Assembly (NCBI GenBank): GCA_030685235.1
Contig: MU839243.1
Coordinates: forward strand, 25,310 to 89,309
Length of the DNA: 64,000 bases
Direction: 5' to 3'
DNA from: Copromyces sp. CBS 386.78
Taxonomy: Eukaryota > Ascomycota > Sordariomycetes > Sordariales > Sordariaceae
Positions 1 to 9,218 of this stretch are shown here, piece by piece (the first letter of the stretch is position 1; each line of letters opens with the position of its first letter). The position numbers and the translations under genes are program-made. The notes under the pieces are model-generated. The model ran no database searches. It saw only the letters and a program-made list of their open reading frames with translations, and was not told where the DNA came from.

Positions 1-10
1 AAGGACCCGG

Positions 11-1961
11 TTAAAAGACCAGTTGAGATACAGTCTCCGGGGCCCCAAAGCCGCCGGAACCGCCATCGCCATCCGGGTCCGAATTCTTATTAAATGGGTA
101 GTTCTGCATGGGTACATCAACAAAGGAGTCATCCTCGCCCGCTTCGTCCTCTTCAGAGTCCTCCTCGTCGTCCTGGACACTTTGTTCGGTCTTGTGCAAA
201 GCTCCCGCTCCGGTCTTGAGGATCCGGCCGGTCAGGACTCCAGATCCCTTAGGTGGAAGCTTCGCACTCGAAACAGCCAAGGGACCCGCACCAGAGCCAC
301 TAAGCTTGGTTTTGCTACCCTTCTTGGGATTGACAGACGTCTGGGTCGAATGAGTGGCCTTCTTGCGGTTGCGGTTCACTCTGTCCTCGCGCTTCCTGGT
401 GATGCAGTGATCACAGAGACAATTCTGATCCCGAGCAGTCCGCTTGAAGCAGTTGGTGCAAGACCAAATGCCTTGGAGGTGACGCTCGATGATCAGGGCA
501 ATGATGCGTTTACCGGGGCGGTTCTGGAGGTGTTGAAAGCACCTGCTCGCTCCCGTCTGCTAGACGGTAGCCGAGCAGCCACCTTTACCACCAGGGCCCA
601 CGCAAGTGCCAGTGGGGACAATCGGCGTGACTGGCTGATTGTGTGCGCTTGAAGAAGAGGAGTTGTCGACGTTCAAGGTATTGGCGCTGGTCATCCAACT
701 GGGTGGAAGAAGTTGCGGGGCAACCGAACCGGTAAAGCTTGGGGTGATGTTGGAAGCCGGACGGAGGGGAGTGTTGTTGTAGGTGGTACTTCCATCAGTG
801 GCTGGAAGCTCAACGATGCCAGCGGTGTTCACATTGCAGTTCCCGAACACTTGGCCCGCGTCGTTGTTCGGAGTGGCCACGCCGTTGACAGGGGTACTGG
901 AAGAAGTGAGGAAATTCGCCAAGTCGTCAGGAGGACTCTGGGAAAGAGCAGGAGAAGGGATTCCGTGGTCATATCCAACAGCCAGGCTCTGATATCCAAC
1001 TCGCCTGGACATGTTCGAGTTCAAAGCCTGAGGAGGCGGGGCTATCGATGGGGCACCCAAGCCTTGGGTGTCCGGGAAGCGGCCCTGGATTCTGGATGCC
1101 TCTAGACCCAGGCCGTTATTGCTAGGAGAAAGCGAGGTGGTGAAGCTGATATTCTCGGTACTAGCGTGGCTGGTGTTGGACGGGATCTCCACGGAAGCAG
1201 AGGTATCGACCTCGGGCTCTGTGTTTGGTGGAGAAAGTAGAGGTATGGTGCTGGGGTTATCGACTAGGGTAGCGGACATGGAGGAGACTGCTACAGGCTG
1301 AAAAGAGGTAAAGGTGCCGACAGTCCCATGGGAGATGTTGACGGTGGTTGAGTTCTCATTGTTGGTTGTGGTGGCGGACATTGCCACGCTCTCGCCGCCT
1401 TTCAGGGCGACGTCGTCGTCGCGGTCTCCGGCTGATTTTTTGCCTTCTTGGGGGCTGGAGGCAACGGCTGTGATGGTTATGTTGCTGTCGCTGGAATCAG
1501 CCGGAAAACCGAGCATGTTCTGATCGCTTTCTGGTTCGAAGACAACGAACTCCTCCCAAACTATATCCGGGCAAGTGCAACGCTCATCCTCCTCCGTCGC
1601 CATGGCTACGTGTTGAGCAACGGGCTCCTGGTAGTCGACGACTGTTAGTTTGTTGTGATACAATGCTCTTGACGCATGGTTTCTTACCTCGGTTCTGCCA
1701 ACTAGCAAGCTGTCAAAGCCCTCGAAGTACGAATTGTGCTCATTCATGTCGTTCAAGGAGTAGTCGTTCTCTTCTTCCAAAATCGCTCTTCGGCGATCTT
1801 CCAGTTGCTTTTTATCAAAAAATGTCAGGTTCTGGTCATTATCAGGTAGTGTACCCGTGCAGTATGGGATATGGAGACGGGTTTCTTACCTCGTTGATCC
1901 CCAAAGGGTCGTCATCAAGAACTCCAAGCACCCACTGGTCAAAAGGCACCTTGGGTGACAT
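11..1961 (-). CDS. Gene A: disordered protein with C-terminal Cys/His module split by an in-frame TAG
   Basis: I do not recognise a named family. The model is exon 1 at 1961-1890 (24 codons from ATG), an intron at 1889-1808 (GTAAGA, CTGAC branch point, AAG end) and exon 2 at 1807-11, ending in TAA. The frame has 622 codons with one TAG at codon 440 (562-560). Residues 1-430 are Ser/Thr/Asn-rich and look disordered. Around the TAG lies a Cys/His module: C-x8-C-x4-TAG-Q-T-G-x3-C-F-x-H, followed by C-T-N-C and C-D-H-C pairs and then a basic and acidic tail. Without editing or readthrough the product stops inside the module. The TAG aligns with a Trp codon in gene D. Unedited, the protein is 439 residues. 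The ATG was chosen because the splice restores one frame across both exons. A Zn-binding role is inferred from the Cys/His pattern only. Confidence 0.72.
560..562 (-). other. In-frame TAG of gene A, candidate edited or readthrough codon
   Basis: The codon is TAG followed by CAG. It replaces the Trp of the W-Q-x-G motif. By eye, CCGTC (553-557) pairs with GACGG (563-567), leaving a five-base loop that contains the TAG. An outer GCTCG/CGAGC pairing (545-549 with 572-576) extends the stem. Reading beyond it stays open for 182 codons. Confidence 0.6.
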
Positions 1962-3416
1962 GATTCGTGTTGTTTTTAGAGGTACCTGCTATGCTGGACT
2001 TTGTACACCCAAGGTAGGGCTGAGTAGGATGCGGAATGGTAAGGTATGGACCAGGTTACGAGGGGTGCTTCTCTCATATGCCTCTAGGTACTGTCCTAAT
2101 TTGTTGTAGGAAGTAGAAGGGGAAAGGATTGATGCTTCAGGAGAATATTTAAAGGTATGGGATAGTTGTAAATAAATGATAACCTGAGGTGGACGACAGG
2201 TGAAGGCGTCAAGGCGGTGAGATATCGCCCTGACATATGGGAGATTTACACTGATGTCCTCGATAGACCAATAGCATGGTACTAACTGTCGCCTTATGGT
2301 TGGGATGCCTTCACCCTTCACTGGGAAAAAGGCGGTCACCGAGAGCAGGACAGTGTCAAACTGTGTTCCCGCCAAATGACCAGAAATTGGTACCTAGTGA
2401 CAATGAACACCTAACGTGTTCATTGCAAGGCTGTCAGTGTCGTCTCACAACTGACATGTGGACATGGCTGCCAGCTTGGTATCCTGCTAACCGCACCATG
2501 ATATCCTCGACTCAACAACGGGGGAACTGCGAAATTCTTCGCCATGACGGATTCGGTACCACATTGTTGTACTTATATAGAGACAATCCTTTCTATTTCC
2601 TTTCGTTCTCTGTTGAGTTCGTCACCGATACCATGCTGCAACGTTGGAACTCTTTGGGTCGGCTCTCAAATTGTACCCATGCCTAGAGGTATTCTCGTAC
2701 AAGCAATGATGGGGTATCAAGCTGCAAGACTCAATCCCAAGTAGAAAGAAGTAGGTATGGAGTTTGGTAATATCAACAGGCTCGGTGCATTATGAGAAGA
2801 TAGACGTTTCGCTTCTGTAGAAAGACATGAAGCTCGAGTGTCTTGACATCTCCCATTTTCTCGGCACTCGCTCGAAAGTCACTTTGGCCGGCAGAATTTG
2901 TGATAGAGATAAGCAGAGATAAGTCACTTGTACCGTTGATGGCCCTCGAAGGAACTGCGTCGACGAGAGGCTTGTAATTTTCGAGTGTCTTCCTTCGCTC
3001 GTCGGGGTGAGTCAACCGCCTGCCCAGCAGTAGATGCACGGACAACCTGAATTTTCGGGGCCCAGAACAGGGCCAAAACAAAGGGCGTGATCCCTGTACA
3101 TTGTACAATACAATTGTTCAGGGATCGGTGGGAAAGAATTTGGACTTCCAGGGTCGACGGGACAACCTGAGGAGTGTATGAGCCAAAGTGACAGTCATCT
3201 CCCAGGGTCGCAGTATCCTGCTAACGTGGGATGCACCGTGCATATAAAGCACACCAGTTCTTTGCCCACCTCGAGCCCCCGAACTCTTTCTCTCCTCATG
3301 CAAAGTCACAACTGCTGAACTGCATCTCCGGATTTCTGCGACATCGGCACATCTTCCCCCGCGCAAGAGCACTTGGAGCACTCCTTATTCCAACCCCAAC
3401 CACCATTATCATCATC
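1962..3416. other. Intergenic region between genes A and B with the gene B promoter
   Basis: I see no convincing gene here. The sequence separates two divergently transcribed family members. A TATAAA box at 3243-3248 lies about 170 bases before the gene B ATG, and the stretch after it is pyrimidine-rich and CA-rich, as in a fungal 5' leader. The short open frames in this stretch show no recognisable domain. Confidence 0.5.
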
Positions 3417-4727
3417 ATGGCACCATACCAGAGAGCCTCTGGCGCCCATGCGCAATCCCCAGCTCGCGGCATTGTTCCCCGCTCGCTTCATCACCGCATC
3501 GAGCGTCCGCAAGCCCCTTCAGCTGCTACCAGATCCGTCGCTGCCAGGCGCTACGCTATCCTCCGCCACCAGCTTCCCAGCGAGTTGCTTGCCTCAGCGG
3601 TCCAGGACAACACCACCCATCTCTTGGTCCCCCATGGCCTGTATCTGCACATTCACGCCAGTCAGCCCCCACGCGCCGTCATCTCCAATGAGGATCTGAG
3701 GCGCTATATGAACTTGGACCCCAACCGTCGCGACGAAGACCTTACCATGGGTGATGGACACCATCCTGTCAGTTCGGGTTCCCTTCTCTTCAAGTCCACG
3801 CCAGCAACCAACCAGGCTCATCATCATCTGGTCGCCTGCAGTCAACACCAGGCAGCTTCTTGTCCCTCTTTTCAACCGGCCGATCCGATTTCTCCTCAGC
3901 AAGCGATCTCCGTGGGCGCTCAGATCCCTTCCCCTGTGATTCATTCGTTCTTGGCCCCCGGTCCGCTGGCCATGTCTGCCCTTTCCATGTCCACGTCGGA
4001 TGATGGTACCGCACCTCGCATTTACTTCCAAGAGCCGGCTAGTGAAGTTTCGGACTTTTTCCCCGCCGCACCGATTAGCCCTCAGCAGAATTTGACCGTC
4101 CATGATCTGGCCATGCTGGACTCAGCCGATTCCCCGAGGGTCCCGACTTGGCTCTCAGGGTTCGAAGAGTCTGTGGCCGCTTCTCAGGAATCCTCCAGCA
4201 ACTCTGAGGTGTCCTTCACCGTTTCTTCGACATCCACTCACAAGTCCGATCTGGACTGGCTTGTGTTTGGCGGCCGACCTCTCGTCTGGGCGCGTACCGA
4301 TGTCTGCCAGCACGGAGACTGCCGGACCTTGGCCTAGCAGCCCAAGGCCGGTAGATGCTTCGAGCATATGGACAGCTACAGGACGTTCAGTAGGGGAAAG
4401 CGGGAGTGGATCGCCGACATCCACAGGGAGGGTTTCTACCTTTGCACCGGCCGGTACGACGCAGCAATTAACACTCCTAACACGCTTTGCGCCAAGTGTC
4501 AGAATCGTAAGGCCAGGAAGGCAGCCCAGAGGCAGGATTGGAAGAATTTCTTTGTTTCAGTCTTCACTTCAGTCTTCACTTGGCTGGAAGGCATCGACGA
4601 GGAGGAGCAGGAGTCTCATCCGCAGTGGGAGGGCACATTGGGCGACATCAAGATGGAGAGCGACGAGGAGATGGATGCCGATATTAAAAGTAAACCTAAA
4701 GATGAGTAGGGCGAGGACGAGGACTAA
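3417..4727 (+). CDS. Gene B: family member with module split by an in-frame TAG and a second late TAG
   Basis: This is a lineage-specific protein of unknown function. The ATG at 3417 sits in a good context (ATCATCATGG) after a CA-rich leader; an earlier in-frame ATG at 3231 lies upstream of the TATA box, so I excluded it. The frame has 436 codons. The N-terminal part carries a conserved patch, NLDPNRRDEDLTMGDGHH, also recognisable in gene G. The module is C-x4-C-x4-TAG-Q-P-K-A-G-R-C-F-E-H, then a Cys, the patch NTPNT, and C-A-K-C. The first TAG is codon 307 (4335-4337). A second TAG at 4707-4709 is followed by GEDED and TAA. The gene C tail ends GDEDED then stop, so the ancestral end was probably 4727. 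Apart from the two TAGs the frame is intact. Sequence on both sides resembles gene C. Confidence 0.7.
4335..4337 (+). other. In-frame TAG of gene B in a predicted hairpin loop
   Basis: The codon is GCC TAG CAG. CCTTGG (4327-4332) pairs with CCAAGG (4342-4347), and CCGG (4322-4325) pairs with CCGG (4348-4351) with one bulged A. This gives a ten-pair stem around a nine-base loop that contains the TAG. It is the strongest hairpin among these sites. Confidence 0.65.
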
Positions 4728-5045
4728 ACTATCACATAAGTTAACAGCAGCGAGGAAGAGAAGGACTACAGCTATAACGATATCTATGGTAATCACTCGC
4801 ATTTCAACAGTTCAACCCTCTTAAGCCGCCCACCTGCCCCTAGGACGACATATTTTAACGAGGGGGAAAAGGGAATAGGGTCTACTTACGCAATGACTAA
4901 GGTGGAATCATTTACGCTTGGATGTAATAAGATATCGAGGGTCTGTAATAGAAGGAAAGCAGAGGCATAAGCTCTATATCGATAAAGGTCGTACCTATAC
5001 ATCACATCAGCTACTAGTACCTAGAGGTAGTTTTTCTCAACGATA
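4728..5045 (+). repeat. Gene B 3' flank, duplicated downstream of gene C
   Basis: The sequence from about 4790 to 5045 is clearly similar to about 7970-8206 downstream of gene C. Shared stretches include AAGGTGGAATCATTT and GCTAGTACCTAGAGGTAG. Similarity resumes at 5692 after the TIR element. Genes B and C were therefore duplicated together with their 3' flanks. Confidence 0.75.
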
Positions 5046-5689
5046 CCGCAGCGGAAATATAAGGGTGGTGTCTTTCGCAGACGGGGGCATCTGCCCATGC
5101 CTCAGTTCCTATAGCAGTCTAGCATAATGGGCCAGATTTGTCGTCTGGGCCAGACGGTTGAGGAAGCCTTCTGATTGGTCGGATTTGGGTATAAAATAAT
5201 AAAAGCCAAAGACCCTTATAAGGACCTTCTAGAGGCCACTATAGGGGTCTTTTATTAGTACTAGTCTTGGTGGTTATTGTAGCGGTTTTAGTGAAGAAAG
5301 ATTTCGACTTTGAAATCCGAAGAAGGGTACTAGGTTTTTACAATTGTACGAAACTTTTCGCGCGAAAAAAACTTGCTACCAATTGGAATCGAACTGGCGA
5401 TCACACAAATGAAAGCGACGATGAAAACTATTGAGCCACTGGCCCAATTGATTGGAAATGAGTTTCGTTCTTTCTTTTAATATAGGGTGGTTGAGTTTTG
5501 ATAGGAAAATAAACTTTCAGAAGAATTACCGTCAATGAGTTTTAGCGACTATCTATAGGGGGTAATGTGATTGGCCAATTAGAAGGCTTCCTTAACCGTC
5601 TGGCTCAGACGATTTATCTAGTCCAACTACTTTATCTACGGCAGACGACCTCCTCTAGGCCAGATGCTATTTGTATTTTTCCGCTATGG
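5046..5689. mobile_element. 644-bp non-autonomous TIR element with TA target duplication
   Basis: The ends are inverted: CCGCAGCGGAAATA at the left and TTTTTCCGCTATGG at the right. A longer, better-matched inner inverted repeat lies around 5143-5185 and 5570-5615 (TCGTCTGRGCCAGACGGTT). TA dinucleotides flank the element (5044-5045 and 5690-5691). The gene C flank shows the empty site, CGATAGTATGAAGC, near 8200. The TA duplication points to a Tc1/mariner-type MITE. No transposase frame is present. A tRNA-like segment lies near 5370-5450 on the minus strand. Confidence 0.8.
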
Positions 5690-6449
5690 TAGTATAAAGC
5701 TTGAGCTACTAGACATCTTACCTTATATACCGTAACTTCCGTATCGACCTTCTTCTCTAATATCAACCCCGGCCATTCTCCGCTACCAGGCCGACAATAT
5801 ACATCCCCTTATAGACTCAAACCCCAATCAACATAACCGGACGTCTCATATTGTGTCTTCTATTACATCGGTCTTGTGCCTTTTCGTCTCACAACTAGCA
5901 GCACGAGTAGATATTGATTCCCAACTCCGGAACTACACGTATGTTATGTCAGGTGGTCCCAGCTTGGGAACATGAACCTGAGCTGGTCCCCCGAAGGCCG
6001 GATCTGTGGCCAGCAGGTGACTATATGTAAATAAGAAGGCTTTGTTCGTGACTTTTTCGGCGGCGATGGGGTTGTCATCGGACTTCTCGTTGTAAGCTTC
6101 AATCGCGTACTCCAGGACGGCGTCGTTGATCTTTCTCGCCTCGTTTCGCCACACGGGGTGGCATCCTCCGTCCTATTCGGCCCATCCTGTGCCCATTGCC
6201 GCTGAGTAGGCTCGCTCGCAGCGTTTTTCAGGTTGTCTTCAAAATTGCACACCGGCAGTGACCGCACACTGCAATATTGGTAAAGGGGATAACGGGACAA
6301 GACACCCACTAAGGTGGACATGGGAAATATCCTACCCATCCATGGGCCCTATAAATGCACCTCTCCTTCGCACAACTCGAGGATATTGCCTTTTTTTCTC
6401 CCTGCTAACAGCAAAGGCATCTTGACATTCTCTACTCAAGACATCAACA
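5690..6449. other. Intergenic region between genes B and C with the gene C promoter
   Basis: The first 70 bases complete the B/C duplicated flank. I see no gene in the rest. A TATAAA box at 6350-6355 precedes a pyrimidine-rich leader and the gene C ATG at 6450. Confidence 0.5.
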
Positions 6450-7879
6450 ATGGCACCCTTCCAGCCGACCACCGGCACTCGCCTGCGCCCCTTGGCCCAG
6501 AGCCATTTCTCTCCGCACTCGACTCATCATCGTGTTGAGCGCTCAAGTCTTCCCCCGGATGTCGTCAGGGCCATCGCGGCCAGACGCCAGGCGATCTACC
6601 ACCATCGACTCTGCGATGAGCTCCTGTTCGTGGCTTCTCAGGCCTAGGAAAACATACCATGCCTCATGGACATGGACCTCTCGAGCGCTGCTCCTGATTA
6701 TGCCACTCCTCCTCCTCCCGCTATAATAAACGATGAGACGGCCTAGTTCTTCGACTTCGGCGCTTACGAGCGTGACCACCAAGCGGCCATGGGCGTCATG
6801 GAGGAAGATGTTTCCGGGTTCTTCCACGGTCGAACCCATGCCAGCCGCTCCCACCATCGGCGAGCAAGAAATTCCCCATGCCTCGTTGCAGGCGACAAAT
6901 CCCGCCGTATATCAGTCAGCCAACGACAATCAGTCAGTCGGCCAAGTTATCATGAGCGACAATCAGTCACCTGGAGCTCCTCCGCCGACCTCGACGCTCG
7001 AGACTCGAGTTCCCTCTCAATACCACACTTCAAGCCCCATTTCTGTCGCTGAATCCGAGCCGGCCGTCGCCAACAACCATCCGCCCGTCTCTCATGTTGA
7101 AGCCCATTCACATCCAGCTGCAATTTCCAACACCCAAGTGGAAAGCTCTGCTCTCACAGCTGGTCCTCCTCGCCTGACAGCCGAGGCTTTGGCACTTATT
7201 GATCAGGCATTTCCTCCGACTCTTCAACAGTTGGGAGCCCAGGCGCCTTCCTTAGCTACGTTAGCCGCTTCCGATGCTGCCGACGCACAGCTTGCCCCCA
7301 TCGTCCCCGGGCCGCCCATTATCATCGCCCATACCGAGGAGAACATCTGCCGTCGCGAAGCCTGGGCAGCTCTGGTCTAGCAGCCCGGAGCCCGCAAGTG
7401 CTTTGACCACCTCGACAAGAAGTTCAGTTAGGGGAAAGAAGAAGTGGATCGGATCCCTCCACAGGGACGGCTTCTACCTGTGCACCGACCGCTACGACGC
7501 GGCGGTTAGCACTGCCAACACGTTTTGCAACAAGTGCAAAGCGCGTAACGCCAAGGAGAACAAGGCTTGGGACGACTACTTCGCCCCCGTATTAGCGTGG
7601 CTTGAAGACGTCGAAAACGAAGAGCAGGAATGGGTTGGCATTTTAGGCAATAGCGAGGAGGACTTGGAGAGCGAGGAGGATACGGAGAGCGAAGACGAGA
7701 TGGATGACGATCTGAGCGATGAGGATATGGACAGCGAAGACGAGATGGATGACGATCTGAGCGATGAGGATATGGACAGCGAAGACGAGGTGGATGTCGA
7801 TCTGAGCGAGGAGGACACGGAGAGCGAAGACGACATGGATGTCGAACTGGAAAGTGCCGGCGACGAAGACGAGGACTGA
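6450..7879 (+). pseudogene. Gene C: degenerate paralogue of gene B
   Basis: It starts ATGGCACCC like gene B and shares the N-terminal pattern IAARRQAI (gene B: VAARRYAI). The frame is broken by TAGs at 6645-6647 and 6744-6746, by a one-base frameshift near 6800-6850, by the family TAG at 7378-7380, and by an extra T near 7428 that creates TAG at 7429-7431. Removing that T restores strong similarity to gene B through F-S-R-G-K and the Cys region. The second Cys before the family TAG is Trp here. The tail is very acidic, with repeats of a 15-residue unit (about 7680-7845). Every in-frame stop that breaks it is TAG. The frameshifts make it a likely true pseudogene, unlike genes A, B and F. Confidence 0.7.
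7680..7845 (+). repeat. 45-bp tandem repeats encoding an acidic tail in gene C
   Basis: The unit encodes DSEDEMDDDLSDEDM and occurs about three and a half times with minor changes. The gene B tail is shorter and lacks this expansion. Confidence 0.75.
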
Positions 7880-9053
7880 GCTATCAGACAGGTCAACCGC
7901 GGCGAGGAAAAGAAGGACGACGGCGACAATGACGGCGGTGATTACCCGCAGTCCCGCACTTAAATAGTTCACCTCTCTCAAGCCGCAGACCTCGCTCAAG
8001 GAAGGCATGTTTTGACGAGGGGGATGAGGGAATACGGCCTGCATTTGCGAAGACCAAGGTGGAATCATTTGCTCCAATATGAGGATGGTTTGGGGGTCTG
8101 TAACAGAAGGAAAGCGGAGGCATAAGCTCGTACAAAGGTCATACATGTACCTGTACATCACATCAGCTGCTAGTACCTAGAGGTAGTTTCTCTCAACGAT
8201 AGTATGAAGCTTGACCCACTGGACATCTCCATCTTACCTTCTATACCGTGACTTCCGTAATTGGTAGGATCTGTAGCATGTTGAAGGTGCTCGAAGCTGT
8301 GTTTCCAATAGTCCAATCACTCATAGTGAAGATCGCACTGTGGGCTTTCCCGGAACAACATGAAGGCAAGGTAGTTCGGTATCGACTGTTCCCAGTGCCG
8401 GCATCATTGGCGGAGAGATCAAGTTGTTAAATAGGTGGGCTCATGAAAAGCCAATTTAGTGGTGGTATTATGACTACCTAGGTAGAAGAGTTGCAAAGGA
8501 ATGAAAGAAAGGCGCAGGGCGCAAAATTGGGGCAGAGGCGTCTCGGATTATTGCAGCTGGAGTTGGAAGTGTGTAAGAGTGGTTGAAACCAATGAGGAGA
8601 AATTGACTGTTTGATTGGTCTGGGGAAGAGGGGGAAATTCCCAAGGTCTGCCAGTCCTCCAGCTAAAATACCCGAAAGTCGAAGAAGAAAGAGAAGGGTG
8701 GGGGACGAATACAGTGGAGACAAGTGTCCAAGATGCGCGATACCAGTGACGTGCTCCTGCAAGATCCTCCTGCCGCAGCACAGCATCGGGCAATTTGGAA
8801 CTTGAACGTAAAGCTCATACACTCCTTCCTTATCAATACCTCGCATGTGCAGTACGATATACATGCCAAGCCAGCAGTTCCTTCTTTACAACCCGCATTC
8901 TCTTCAGAGCAACAACCTCCAAAGAACTTCGATCCAAACATAAGGGAAAGGTCAGCTCTTCGGCCACTTCATCAACACCTGAACACCCGCGCACGCGAAG
9001 AGCAGCGGCAGTGAGCCAAACCAGCCACTCTTCAAGTCCTGGCAGACGTTCTT
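7880..9053. other. Gene C 3' flank and non-coding stretch
   Basis: Positions 7970-8260 match the gene B flank, including the intact TA target of the 5046-5689 element. From 8300 to 9048 I see no supportable gene, only short overlapping open frames on both strands. Positions 9049-9053 (TTCTT) are the target duplication of the following Copia element. Confidence 0.5.
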
Positions 9054-9218
9054 TATTGAAGCGGAAGATATAGAGCAAGACAAAGAGGGGCAGAATACTT
9101 AATTGATTGAAGAGGAGAGAGAGATAGAAGGAGTAATCGTAAGGATCACAAATTATATACATACCCAAAGTAGGGAACAATCCTAATAAGATAAAACGAA
9201 ATACGAATAGCTTCAACA
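9054..9218 (-). repeat. Copia-1 LTR (3' LTR in element orientation)
   Basis: It is alignable over its full length with 15921-16085; most differences are C/T or G/A. Its plus-strand ends are TATTGAAG and CTTCAACA, and the left TA is explained by a CA-to-TA change. Confidence 0.85.

Noticed and set aside
3231..3416. Upstream in-frame ATG giving a 62-residue extension to gene B
   Set aside because: The TATA box at 3243-3248 lies inside this extension, and the ATG at 3417 matches the gene C start.
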